This document shows, one piece after another, positions 15,184-23,516 of a stretch of 64,000 bases of DNA. The DNA lies in contig NZ_CP179868.1 in assembly GCF_051379705.1 (NCBI RefSeq), positions 3,903,349 through 3,967,348 on the forward strand. The letters run 5' to 3'. The notes beneath the pieces are model-generated. The model had not been told where the DNA came from. It saw only the letters and a program-made list of their open reading frames with translations, and made no database searches. This stretch comes from Ekhidna sp051379705. Its GTDB lineage: Bacteria > Bacteroidota > Bacteroidia > Cytophagales > Cyclobacteriaceae. Positions within the stretch are counted from its first letter, which is position 1; the number at the start of each line of letters is the position of its first letter. A program made the position numbers and the translations under genes.

Positions 15184-15225
15184 TGCCTCTAACAATTATA
15201 TAAACGTAATATAAAAAACATGCTT
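15184..15225 (-). promoter_or_regulatory. Array-head leader: promoter-like element at a core site
   Basis: The core edge TGCCTCTAAC (15184-15193) is followed on the plus strand by an AT-rich 32-bp element identical to 6731-6762. On the minus strand it presents a T-tract, then TATAAT (15200-15195) next to GTTAGAGGC, so transcription would start at or inside the first cassette. This is where an integron Pc and attI would lie. No palindrome is present, unlike all true attC-like sites here. Upstream is ordinary chromosomal sequence with no integrase gene. Confidence 0.6.
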
Positions 15226-15272
15226 ATAATCAGCTTGTAACCATGTTTTTTTTGGTCAATGCAGCTTTAACC

Positions 15273-15324
15273 ACCAAATAAGTAGGTAAATGGGAATTCC
15301 TGATTTCCTACCAAATAGGTAGGT
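15273..15324 (+). repeat. Pair of 15-bp direct repeats upstream of the beta-helix gene
   Basis: ACCAAATAAGTAGGT (15273-15287) and ACCAAATAGGTAGGT (15310-15324) differ at one base and start 37 bp apart. They lie between the array head and the promoter box at 15348, so they could be regulator binding sites for the 15376 gene, or a remnant of the array insertion point. Confidence 0.4.
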
Positions 15325-15347
15325 TATCAAGAACGCTCCAAATCGCT

Positions 15348-15355
15348 TAACTTTG
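15348..15355 (+). promoter_or_regulatory. Bacteroidota-type -7 box
   Basis: TAACTTTG matches the TAnnTTTG consensus and lies 20 bp before the ATG at 15376. No good TTTG -33 box is seen at the usual distance, so a factor bound at the 15273-15324 repeats may assist. Confidence 0.4.
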
Positions 15356-15375
15356 ATATAGACAAGATCTTAGCT

Positions 15376-16596
15376 ATGAAGTACCTATCTCTACTCCTCA
15401 TCATCCTAACCTTTGCGTGTGGCGAGCCGGCGGAAGCGCCTGTCCAGTGGATGTCCATCGAAGCAGACCTGCAGACGCTCATCATCCAGGCGCAGGATGG
15501 CGATACCATCGACATCCCGGCCGGCAATTACCTGTTCGAAAATCCACTGATACTGGATGGCTTGTCGGATGTGGTGTTCCAGGGACAGGGGATGGACGAG
15601 ACCGTCCTTTCGTTTGAGCTGCAAACCAGTGGCGCGGAGGGCATACGTGCGGCCAACTGCACCAACCTGGTGTTTCAAGACTTTACTATTCAAGATGCTC
15701 CGGGAGACAACATCAAAGTAACAGACACAGACGGCATACGCTTCACCAATGTAAAGTCGGAGTGGATCGGGGAGCCGAGCGAAGAGAATGGGGCCTATGC
15801 GTTTTATCCGGTGCTATGCAAGCGTGTGATCGTGGAGAACTGCCTCGCGATCGGCTCGTCGGATGCAGGCATCTATGTGGGACAGTCGGACAGTGTGGTT
15901 ATCCGAGACAATGAGGTCTATCACAACGTCGCAGGCATCGAGAGTGAAAACAGCCGGTGGGTAGAGATCTATCGCAACAATGCGCATGACAACACAGGCG
16001 GCATCCTCATCTTCGATATGCCTGGCCTGACGCAAAGTGGCCACACCACACGCGTCTATGACAATGACGTGACCTCCAATAACCACGACAATTTCGCGCC
16101 GGAAGGCAACGTGGTGGCGGTCGTTCCTCCAGGCACCGGCATCATGATGATGGCCACCCGCAACATCGAGGTGTTCGAGAATCGCATCCATCACAACCGC
16201 ACCGTCGGCACGGCACTCGCCAGCTATGTGCTGGTGGAAGCGCTGGGAGCGGAGGAAGGTTCGCAACTGGAAGAGGCCAACAGCCAAATCGGCGAAGACT
16301 ATGATCCGTATCCCAACCAGGTGTACTTCCACGATAACGAATTCAAGAACAAGCATTGGTTTCCCACGCTCAAGAATGATTTCGGTTTACTATTCCTGAC
16401 ATACTTCACCTTCAACCTGCCGGACTTTGCCATGGATGGTATCTTCCCGCCGGACAAAGAATTTGTGATGTGTCTGAGCAACAACGGAGAGTTCAACTTC
16501 GCCAACATCGACGCGGAGAACGACTTTGAAGGCAGGTCTACTGACTGGAGCGAGTATGACTGTGATTCTGGAACCATCGAACCCATCTTTCCATGA
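15376..16596 (+). CDS. Parallel beta-helix repeat lipoprotein (TIGR03805-like)
   Basis: A 406-residue lipoprotein with SPII signal LLLIILTFACGEP. Residues ~40-300 contain right-handed parallel beta-helix rungs of about 22 residues (VVFQGQGMDETVLSF, VIVENCLAIGSSDAGIYV, VVIRDNEVYHNVAGIE, VEIYRNNAHDNTGGI), as in pectate-lyase-like surface proteins and TIGR03805. That family is typically encoded beside an SO_2930-type diheme cytochrome, as here: the ATG of the cytochrome overlaps this stop by 4 bp. The gene is clearly richer in G+C than its neighbours, with long GC-rich runs, which suggests a different origin or strong codon bias. Its substrate is unknown. Confidence 0.85.
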   Translation: MKYLSLLLIILTFACGEPAEAPVQWMSIEADLQTLIIQAQDGDTIDIPAGNYLFENPLILDGLSDVVFQGQGMDETVLSFELQTSGAEGIRAANCTNLVFQDFTIQDAPGDNIKVTDTDGIRFTNVKSEWIGEPSEENGAYAFYPVLCKRVIVENCLAIGSSDAGIYVGQSDSVVIRDNEVYHNVAGIESENSRWVEIYRNNAHDNTGGILIFDMPGLTQSGHTTRVYDNDVTSNNHDNFAPEGNVVAVVPPGTGIMMMATRNIEVFENRIHHNRTVGTALASYVLVEALGAEEGSQLEEANSQIGEDYDPYPNQVYFHDNEFKNKHWFPTLKNDFGLLFLTYFTFNLPDFAMDGIFPPDKEFVMCLSNNGEFNFANIDAENDFEGRSTDWSEYDCDSGTIEPIFP

Positions 16597-17636
16597 GGGT
16601 ACTTATTTTCATAGCAATCGTAACGCTCATTTCATGCAGTCAGCCGGAGAAGAAGCAACCGGAAATCCAGCAGGTGAGTCTGGGAGTGGAGGAGCTAGCA
16701 GATTATCCTAAAGTACTGAGTGAGTGGGGCCTATTCAAAACACCCATGAGCGATTTGATTCCGAAGGATGTGCGTACGTTTCCGTATGAAATCAATTCGG
16801 CGCTTTTCTCGGATTATGCCAGCAAAGCCCGATTCATCAGTCTGCCCGCAGATCAGCCGATCGAATACCACGACACAGAAGTGCTGAACTTTCCGAAGCA
16901 GACCGTATTGATAAAAAACTTTTTTTATCCAGCAGACTTTCAAAATCCGGAAGCCGAAAAACGCATCATGGAAACACGTTTGCTCATCCACGAGGCGAAA
17001 GGGTGGAAGGCCATCGTGTATCAGTGGAATGAGGAACAGACCGATGCAAAACGTGTAGTCCTTGGCAAGAAAGTACCAGTAGAATGGAAAGATGTGAGTG
17101 GTACACTTCAGCGAATAAACTACAGCATCCCGTCACAGCCGCAATGTAAAAGCTGCCACGATCAGGACGGCAAGATGACGCCTATTGGGCCTTCGGCCCG
17201 TCAACTCAATCGAGACGGCCAGCTCACCGAGTGGGTGAATAAAGGCTGGTTAAAAGCCGGGAGCGTTACTTCGTTTCCAAAACTCGTCAACTATTCAGAT
17301 GATAATGAAGCGCTGGATGCACGTGCCCGAGCCTGGCTGGAAGTCAACTGCGCGCATTGCCATCGGAGGGAAGGACCGGCAAAGAACTCCGGACTGTATC
17401 TGCTGGCTTCACAAACAGATCCCTATCGTTTAGGCGTAAATAAGCCACCAATAGCAGCAGGCAAAGGTTCGGGCGGACTGAAGTACAGCATCGTGCCCGG
17501 AAATTCGGATCAATCGATTCTGGTTCATCGCATCACTTCATTGGAGCCGGGCGAAATGATGCCGGAATTGGGGAGGAGTTTAAATCATGAGGAGGGAATT
17601 GAGCTCATCAAAGAGTGGGTTAGTTCAATGGAGTAG
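16593..17636 (+). CDS. SO_2930-family diheme c-type cytochrome
   Basis: A 347-residue lipoprotein (signal LIFIAIVTLISCSQ) with two haem-binding CxxCH motifs, CKSCH near residue 185 and CAHCH near residue 252, and a methionine-containing C-terminal segment (EPGEMMPELGR) that can supply an axial ligand. The layout matches the TIGR03806 / SO_2930 group. It is probably exported and membrane-anchored and transfers electrons in or near the periplasm. It forms an operon with the upstream beta-helix protein through a 4-bp ATGA overlap. The physiological partner of the pair is not known. Confidence 0.85.
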   Translation: MRVLIFIAIVTLISCSQPEKKQPEIQQVSLGVEELADYPKVLSEWGLFKTPMSDLIPKDVRTFPYEINSALFSDYASKARFISLPADQPIEYHDTEVLNFPKQTVLIKNFFYPADFQNPEAEKRIMETRLLIHEAKGWKAIVYQWNEEQTDAKRVVLGKKVPVEWKDVSGTLQRINYSIPSQPQCKSCHDQDGKMTPIGPSARQLNRDGQLTEWVNKGWLKAGSVTSFPKLVNYSDDNEALDARARAWLEVNCAHCHRREGPAKNSGLYLLASQTDPYRLGVNKPPIAAGKGSGGLKYSIVPGNSDQSILVHRITSLEPGEMMPELGRSLNHEEGIELIKEWVSSME

Positions 17637-17793
17637 AAGTTTTTGCCTTTAGCTTTTTTCTTTTTTGAAGACCAAAAACCACTACGCGTGCCGCAAACAA
17701 AAAAGTCTTAGCCAAACCGAAGGTTACTACGCAGCGATAGGGAAAGTCGAGATCACTATTTACTAATTAACTGATCAACCAACTTTCATTTGA

Positions 17794-18801
17794 TCAACCA
17801 ACTTTATCACTTAATTCATTCATGAACTGTTTTGGATCATCCAGATAAAGAGCAATGCTCGTGAACTCCTTTTTGAAGCCGTAGAAGCCTGCGAGTTTCC
17901 TAGGTTCGTTTATTTTAATCACAACATTGTGACCTTCCATGTCTTTGAAAGGAGATAGGTAAACCAATCCTTCTACGTCATCCAGTGAGCTGGTCTGTGG
18001 CGTTACCGTTTGAATTTTCTCTAACGGAATTTCCACCGTTCCCATCACGCCGTATTTCAATGTAAGCGCATCGTTGTTGAGTGTGATCGGTCGCTTGCTC
18101 AGGGAGCGAAGGATGCCAAACACCTGGAAGCAGCCGTAAATACTTAGGACGGTTAAGATCCATGCAGCAATTGTGCTGTAATTCTGCAGCAGCAAATGCA
18201 CGGCAAATGCTTCAATGATGATAAGGAAAACAAACACACCGAGTATCATCCGGGTGCTGGTGGTTTTGTGATAGCTAAACTGATTATCCTCGATCTTCAG
18301 TGATTTCCAATGTAGAAAACCGTAGTAGAACAATGAAAGCTCGGTCGCGAATGCGGCACTTACGCCTTTGGGCAAGAAACTGTCAGCGCCTTGTTTAGCA
18401 GCCATGAAGAAGTCCGGTGTTGTTGCCTGGCTCTGCTTTACTTTCTTGAAAGCTTTGCGAATCGTAACGATCAGATACGTGATAATGGTAATCTCAAGAA
18501 GCGGGAGAAACCAGGTTTTGACCAGCGATAGGTAGAACTGATGTTCGGTCGGAAGGATAATGGAAGCTACGACGATACCGAGGATGAAGACAGGAACGAC
18601 GGTTGTATTTGGGATGCTTCGTTTCCGGATGATCAGGAAGTAGAAAACGGGTGCACTGATCAGCAAGTCAAACGTAATGGCAAGGGAAAGCTGGCCCGGA
18701 TTTTCCACAAAAAAAGTGGACTTTGCAGCGAATATGCAAACCGCAATAATGGCGAACGGAAAGAGTATAATGAGGTTTCTGAAGTTAAGTTGCTGTACCA
18801 T
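17794..18801 (-). CDS. Multi-pass membrane protein with PH-like tail, hypothetical
   Basis: A protein of about 335 residues from the ATG at 18801-18799, which follows an AAGGAG. A TTG at 18834 is in frame but overlaps the terminator of the upstream gene, so it is disfavoured. Hydrophobic helices lie near residues 8-28, 36-54, 65-82, 90-112, 180-200 and 205-228. The last 90 residues (ITLNNDALTLKYGVMGTVEIPLEKIQTVTP) look like a PH-like beta domain of the kind attached to membrane helices in other bacteria. Function is not recognised. A pair of GATCAACCAACTTT direct repeats lies at its 3' end (17773-17805). Confidence 0.65.
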   Translation of the reverse strand: MVQQLNFRNLIILFPFAIIAVCIFAAKSTFFVENPGQLSLAITFDLLISAPVFYFLIIRKRSIPNTTVVPVFILGIVVASIILPTEHQFYLSLVKTWFLPLLEITIITYLIVTIRKAFKKVKQSQATTPDFFMAAKQGADSFLPKGVSAAFATELSLFYYGFLHWKSLKIEDNQFSYHKTTSTRMILGVFVFLIIIEAFAVHLLLQNYSTIAAWILTVLSIYGCFQVFGILRSLSKRPITLNNDALTLKYGVMGTVEIPLEKIQTVTPQTSSLDDVEGLVYLSPFKDMEGHNVVIKINEPRKLAGFYGFKKEFTSIALYLDDPKQFMNELSDKVG

Positions 18802-18832
18802 CTCCTTATGGATTGTTTGAAGAGTAGGTAAC

Positions 18833-18862
18833 AAAAAAGGGGTGTTTATTACACCCCTTTTT
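18833..18862 (-). terminator. Rho-independent terminator
   Basis: AAAAGGGGTGTTTATTACACCCCTTTT forms a 7-bp GC-containing stem with a T-tract on the minus strand, 20 bp after the stop of the BNR protein gene (18882). The stem is symmetrical enough to act in both directions. Confidence 0.8.
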
Positions 18863-18881
18863 ACTTATTTGTACAAATAAA

Positions 18882-21800
18882 CTATTTATCCAATTTGACG
18901 GCATCTACTTCTGCCTCTTTCACCTTCTGATTAAATTCATCGATTCTGGTATCCAGAATCTCATTCAACATCTTAAGTTGTTCATCGATTTTGGCCGTCA
19001 CCTCATCATAGAAAGCAAGTGCCGAATCGGTTGGACGGTAGCTGCCTACTCCGGATAGGGAAGCAAGGTGTCCAAGCTTGTTGTTGAGCCTGATCGGGAA
19101 GTTCAACGGATCCTGACCACTCTCATTCTGCGTTTGATAAAGTGCTTTCTCAATTTCAGACATGTCCTCGATGATCGCCTTACCCAGCTCACTGATCTCA
19201 TCATTCTCTGCTTTCTTCATCACATCGCTGATCTGGCTTTTCGCCTTGCGAATGTTGATGATGCCTTCATGTGTCTCTGTCAGCTTATCACGCACCTTGA
19301 TCAGGAAGTCAAACTGAGCCTGATAGTCTGCCTGATTGGCTTCCGCTCTTGGATCTGCCAGAATGTTGAAATTCTGCATGCTCTCTGCACCATTCACACT
19401 CATCTTCACTGTATACTCACCAGGGATGGCCATCGGTCCGCCCGTAGTTGCCCACCAGAGAATCATGCCATCGAAGGTCTTTGCGCCATTGTAGCGCATG
19501 CCCCAGTTCATGGTGTTCAATCCTTCTTTTACATCCAGCATATCTTCATTCTCATCCGTATCCGGATGTGTAGAGTATCGCTTGATCAGGTCGCCATCAC
19601 TTTCATGAAAGCTAATCGAGATGGTGTCCGTGCTCGAAGTGTCTCGTACAAAGTAGTTTACCAATACACCACCGGGATGGTTAGTTCCTGCTGTTTTTGA
19701 AGTTCTGCCATTGCCACCGCCCATTCGGTAGCTATCCATTGGCTTGTACAGGTAATTGGCTTTGCCACTCGCGTCGGTCAGCTGATGAAGAGGAGTGAGG
19801 TCATCAATCATCCAGAAGCTTCGACCTTGAGTTGCAGCAATCAGATTGTTGTCTTTGATCGCCAAATCCGTAATCGGAACGATCGGAAGGTTCATCTGGA
19901 ATGCACTCCAGCTGGCACCATCGTCGAAGGATACATACATGCCGGCTTCAGTGCCAGCGTACAATAATCCTTTTTGATTTGGATCCGCTCGCACCACACG
20001 AGTGAAGTGCTCGGAAGCGATTCCACTATTGATGCGCTTCCAGGTCTGACCATAATCTTCGGTCTTGTACAAGTATGGAGTATAGTCACCCAGCTTGTAG
20101 CGTGTTCCGGCAATGTAAAGTCCACCTTTGTTGAAAGGATCAATTTCCACGCTGTTGATCATCATCCACTCCGGCATGCCCGAAGGAGTCACGTTGGTCC
20201 AGTTGTCACCGCCATCTCTGGTAACGTGCACCAATCCATCATCGGATCCAGTCCAGATCACGCCTTCCTCATGGTATGATTCTACCGCAGCGAAGATGGT
20301 ACAGTAGTATTCTACACTCGTATTATCCTTCGTGATTGGTCCTCCCGAAGAACCCAGCTTGCTGGGATCGTTTCGTGTCAGATCCGGGCTGATAATTTCC
20401 CAGGATTGTCCTTCATTGGTCGACACATGCAGTTGGTTAGAAGCTGTATACAACCTGTTCGGGTTGTGAGGTGAAAAGAAGATCGGGAAGTTCCACTGGA
20501 AGCGGTACTTAAATCCCTCTGCTCCGTGACCCATTGGATTGTCCGGCCATACGTTCACCGCTCTCACCTGATCGTTGGAGTGATCTACTCGCGTCAAGAA
20601 GCCATCGTAGCTTCCTCCGTATACTATGTCATTGTTGTCAGGTTTAGGTGCAATATGTGCACTTTCTCCGCCTGCAGTAGATTCCCAGTCATCATCTCCA
20701 ATGAACCGTCCGCCGGATCGGTGATCAATTCTTACGGTGGAGTTGTCTTGCTGCGCTCCGTAGATTTTGTAAGGGAATGAGTTGTCTGTGGTCACCCGAT
20801 AAAATTGTGCAGTCGGTTGATTGTTGTACGTAGACCAGTTTTCGCCTGCATCAAAACTCACCTGAGCACCACCATCATCGCCAATGACCATTCGTTGGTT
20901 GTCTTCTGGTGCGATCCAGAAATCGTGGTGGTCACCATGAGGTGCATTGTATGTTTCATACGAACGTCCACCATCGGTTGATTTGTGGTATCGTACGTTC
21001 ATCACGTAAACACCATCTTCATCTTGGGTATCGGCATAGATACGTGTGTAGTACCATGCTCTTTGTCTCAGCTTACGCTCTTTGTTTATCAGCCTCCAGG
21101 TTTTGCCTGCATCATCAGATCGATACACGCCACCGGCTTTGTTTTCAATTAGGGCCCATACACGATTGGAGTTTACTGGCGAAACGGTTACACCGGAGAT
21201 TCCCCAGAGACCGTTTGGTAATCCTTCGTTCTTGGAAATATTGGTCCAGGTATCACCTCCATCCGTACTTTTCCACAATGCTGATCCTTCACCGCCACTT
21301 TCGAGGCTGTAAGGTGTCCGTCTAATGCGCCAGGTAGAAGCATATAGAATTCTTGGGTTGTTTGGATCGAAAGTTAAATCTACAGCACCCGCATCAGCAT
21401 TTGCATATAATATTCTTTCCCATGTTTTACCTCCGTCCTTACTTCGGTATACGCCTCGCTCGGTAGAAGACTTGTATAGATCTCCCATTACAGCGGCATA
21501 GACTAAATCAGGATTCTTAGGATGAATTCGGATACGCGGAATATGACGAGCATTCTTCATGCCGATCTCTTGCCAGGTAGTTCCCGCATCTACTGATTTC
21601 CACATGCCCCAGCCGGAGGATACATTTCCACGGACCGTTACTTCACCGCCACCTACATAGATAACGTTGTTGTCCCATTCACTGACGGCTACTGCGCCGA
21701 TTGATCCACCGAAAAATCCGTCAGAGATATTTTCCCAGGTGCTTCCGGCATCTTTGGTTCGCCAGACACCACCACCAGTTGCTCCCATGTAATAGAGGTT

Positions 21801-21995
21801 GGGTTTACCGGGTACACCTGTCACTGCAGCAGAGCGCCCTCCTCGAAAGGGCCCTATGTTTCGCCATTGGATTCCATCATAGAGTTTGCTGTTGTAACTT
21901 TTTGTGTTGCTGGAAGCTTTGCTCTTCCGTCGTTGCGCTGTTCCGTCAAAGGCCACAAAAGTCACCATCAACAAAACGACTAGTATCTTCTTCAT
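18882..21995 (-). CDS. Large secreted BNR / sortilin-like beta-propeller protein
   Basis: A 1037-residue protein with a signal peptide (ending GTAQRR). Residues ~40-720 contain many BNR/Asp-box repeats of the form S-x-D-x-G-x-T-W (SKDGGKTWERI, STDGGDTWTNI, SDDAGKTWRLI, TRDGGDNWTNV, TEDYGQTWKRI, SFDDGASWSAF), as in VPS10/sortilin-type ten-bladed propellers and bacterial glycosyl-hydrolase-like proteins. The C-terminal part has a beta domain (EYTVKMSVNG) and a helical tail near residues 890-1030. These proteins are usually secreted and bind or cleave sugars or peptides, but catalytic residues cannot be assigned here. Monocistronic with its own terminator. Confidence 0.85.
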   Translation of the reverse strand: MKKILVVLLMVTFVAFDGTAQRRKSKASSNTKSYNSKLYDGIQWRNIGPFRGGRSAAVTGVPGKPNLYYMGATGGGVWRTKDAGSTWENISDGFFGGSIGAVAVSEWDNNVIYVGGGEVTVRGNVSSGWGMWKSVDAGTTWQEIGMKNARHIPRIRIHPKNPDLVYAAVMGDLYKSSTERGVYRSKDGGKTWERILYANADAGAVDLTFDPNNPRILYASTWRIRRTPYSLESGGEGSALWKSTDGGDTWTNISKNEGLPNGLWGISGVTVSPVNSNRVWALIENKAGGVYRSDDAGKTWRLINKERKLRQRAWYYTRIYADTQDEDGVYVMNVRYHKSTDGGRSYETYNAPHGDHHDFWIAPEDNQRMVIGDDGGAQVSFDAGENWSTYNNQPTAQFYRVTTDNSFPYKIYGAQQDNSTVRIDHRSGGRFIGDDDWESTAGGESAHIAPKPDNNDIVYGGSYDGFLTRVDHSNDQVRAVNVWPDNPMGHGAEGFKYRFQWNFPIFFSPHNPNRLYTASNQLHVSTNEGQSWEIISPDLTRNDPSKLGSSGGPITKDNTSVEYYCTIFAAVESYHEEGVIWTGSDDGLVHVTRDGGDNWTNVTPSGMPEWMMINSVEIDPFNKGGLYIAGTRYKLGDYTPYLYKTEDYGQTWKRINSGIASEHFTRVVRADPNQKGLLYAGTEAGMYVSFDDGASWSAFQMNLPIVPITDLAIKDNNLIAATQGRSFWMIDDLTPLHQLTDASGKANYLYKPMDSYRMGGGNGRTSKTAGTNHPGGVLVNYFVRDTSSTDTISISFHESDGDLIKRYSTHPDTDENEDMLDVKEGLNTMNWGMRYNGAKTFDGMILWWATTGGPMAIPGEYTVKMSVNGAESMQNFNILADPRAEANQADYQAQFDFLIKVRDKLTETHEGIINIRKAKSQISDVMKKAENDEISELGKAIIEDMSEIEKALYQTQNESGQDPLNFPIRLNNKLGHLASLSGVGSYRPTDSALAFYDEVTAKIDEQLKMLNEILDTRIDEFNQKVKEAEVDAVKLDK

Positions 21996-22126
21996 ACGTT
22001 TAGGTTTTAGTTTGATTTCAAGTTAATGATTTAGGTGCAAGATTTTTTACAGTAACCTACACTAGAGGTTATTTAATCATTTGGATGGGTGGAACTTTTT
22101 CTGTTAGATTTAGTTTAATCTTCCAT

Positions 22127-22134
22127 TAAATTTG
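22127..22134 (+). promoter_or_regulatory. Bacteroidota-type -7 box
   Basis: TAAATTTG fits TAnnTTTG and lies 24 bp before the GTG start at 22158. The -33 region is T-rich but has no clear TTTG. Confidence 0.4.
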
Positions 22135-22157
22135 GAGTGTGACCACCAATAACTATT

Positions 22158-22769
22158 GTGAGTAGAGGAAATTTGTCTGAAATACACCTGGAGATCATTG
22201 AGGAAATGATTTCTGAATCTTTGAATAAAGCCGCTCAATCGATGGAGCAGATGCTAAAGATTAGGGTAGAACCGGATTTGGTTCAATTTGGAGAAGGACA
22301 ATTGCACAATATCAGAGAATTTGATGATTTAGGCAGATTTAAGGTCAACCTCATGAAGGTGGCTTTTCATGGAGAAATCAATGGTGCATTCTACTTCGTG
22401 ATCAACAACCATGAGATGGACCTCATCAATAGTGTGTGTCTTCCGGATAATATCACAGGCTCGAGAAATAGTCACACCAAAATGATGAAACATGATTTCA
22501 TGTCTGAAATCGAAAACCTCATAGCCAACATGTCAATCGCTGCGCTTTCAGAGTTCCTTGGTGTTCAGGTCATTGGGGAAGTGCCGATTGTTAGAAACAT
22601 GAAAGGTGAGTTAGTCAACTCCTACCTGGAAAATGAAAATGAGCAGAATAAAACAGGTTTTTTTGTGAATTCTACACTTAATGGCACTATGGTTAATATC
22701 ACACCCCACTTTCTGTGGATGATTGACGACAATTTTATCCGAATCACAAAGCTCAATACGGTCGCCTAA
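22158..22769 (+). CDS. CheC/CheX-like (CXC family) protein
   Basis: A 203-residue protein starting at GTG (22158). Residues ~113-143 contain the CXC phosphatase motif D-xxx-E-xx-N-x22-P exactly: D of HDFMSEIEN, then E, N, and P of GEVPIV 23 residues after the asparagine. CheC, CheX and FliY use this motif to dephosphorylate CheY-P. Only one copy is clear, as in CheX. No chemotaxis or flagellar gene is nearby, so the partner may be another response regulator, for example one controlling gliding or c-di-GMP. Monocistronic, divergent from the BNR gene. ATG codons lie further downstream (residue 17 of this frame), but that start would remove the first helix. Confidence 0.7.
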   Translation: MSRGNLSEIHLEIIEEMISESLNKAAQSMEQMLKIRVEPDLVQFGEGQLHNIREFDDLGRFKVNLMKVAFHGEINGAFYFVINNHEMDLINSVCLPDNITGSRNSHTKMMKHDFMSEIENLIANMSIAALSEFLGVQVIGEVPIVRNMKGELVNSYLENENEQNKTGFFVNSTLNGTMVNITPHFLWMIDDNFIRITKLNTVA

Positions 22770-23031
22770 ATTGATTAGATTTTCAGGTTTAAACGACTTA
22801 CGTGAATTAGCGACTTGCCTCATATATCCTATCAATAGGGTTTTCTATCAATCTTTCTTCGCAAGATTTCACAAAGCAGAGAATACAATTCACAGCATAC
22901 ATCTATTTCGATTTGAATGGGCCTATCTTCTTTTATGCGTTCAAGTTTCAAGAGGATAGGCTCAACTGTAATCTATTTGAGCAAGAGGCGAACACTACAG
23001 CGGTAAAAGATACTATGGGTGCCACTAAGGG

Positions 23032-23424
23032 CTAAGACTTCTTAAAATTCAAAGCTCCTGAATTCATGCAATAACGCTGACCACTTGGCTGTGGTCCATC
23101 CGGGAAAATATGACCAAGATGACTACCACATTTGCCACACTTCACCTCTGTTCGCACCATGCCAAAGGATTTATCTTTTTCAAAATCCACGGCCTCAGCA
23201 TGAATAGGATCGTAAAAACTGGGCCAGCCAGAACCGGAATCATATTTTGTTTCTGAAGAATAGAGTTCATTTCCGCATGCCGCGCACTCATATACTCCCT
23301 TGTCTTTGTTCTCCAGAAGTGCACCTGTCCATGGACTCTCAGTCCCTTTTTCTCTGAGGATGCGAAATTGCTCTTCTGAAAGCTCTTTTTTCCATTCCTC
23401 CTCGCTTTTGTTGATTTTCTCCAT
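23032..23424 (-). CDS. msrB: Peptide-methionine (R)-S-oxide reductase
   Basis: A 130-residue protein of typical MsrB length that reduces methionine-R-sulfoxide in proteins. Two zinc-binding CxxC pairs are visible (CAACG near residue 46, CGKCGSH near residue 95), with the GSGWPSF substrate loop and the catalytic Cys in RYCMNSGAL near the C-terminus. No signal peptide, so cytoplasmic. Stands alone; the 262-bp gap upstream of its stop (22770-23031) holds no recognisable gene. Confidence 0.93.
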   Translation of the reverse strand: MEKINKSEEEWKKELSEEQFRILREKGTESPWTGALLENKDKGVYECAACGNELYSSETKYDSGSGWPSFYDPIHAEAVDFEKDKSFGMVRTEVKCGKCGSHLGHIFPDGPQPSGQRYCMNSGALNFKKS

Positions 23425-23516
23425 TTTGGTGACGTTTTTATGGTTCTATGTTATACCAACTAATATAAGGATTAAACTGTTCAAGTGCTCAATTGTCCAC
23501 TTATCACATATGTAAA

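Larger units (their letters stand above)
114..15225 (-). mobile_element. Integron-like gene-cassette array without integrase
   Basis: All genes in this stretch are on the minus strand and are separated by fourteen long imperfect palindromes that end in AAC on the left and GTT on the right in plus-strand reading. Read along the genes, each unit is GTT..., gene(s), ...AAC, palindrome, which is the order of integron cassettes (core, gene, attC). For all complete cassettes the start and the end of the unit are mutually complementary over 7-11 bp. A promoter-like leader lies at 15194-15225, where Pc/attI would be expected, but the next gene upstream is a beta-helix lipoprotein and not an integrase. 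Known integrons have GTTRRRY cores; here only one core (GTTAAAT) fits that consensus, so the recombinase preference would differ. The architecture is seen directly; the integron assignment is inference. Confidence 0.75.

Noticed and set aside
114..15225. CRISPR array
   Set aside because: Repeats are long, variable palindromes and the intervening segments are whole genes, not spacers.
15376..15700. Antisense frames such as 15406-15693 in the GC-rich beta-helix gene
   Set aside because: High G+C lowers stop frequency in other frames; the plus-strand frame has a lipoprotein signal and beta-helix repeats.
22723..22959. Plus-strand frame of 78 codons between the CheX-like gene and msrB
   Set aside because: It starts inside the CheX-like gene and has no recognisable protein features.
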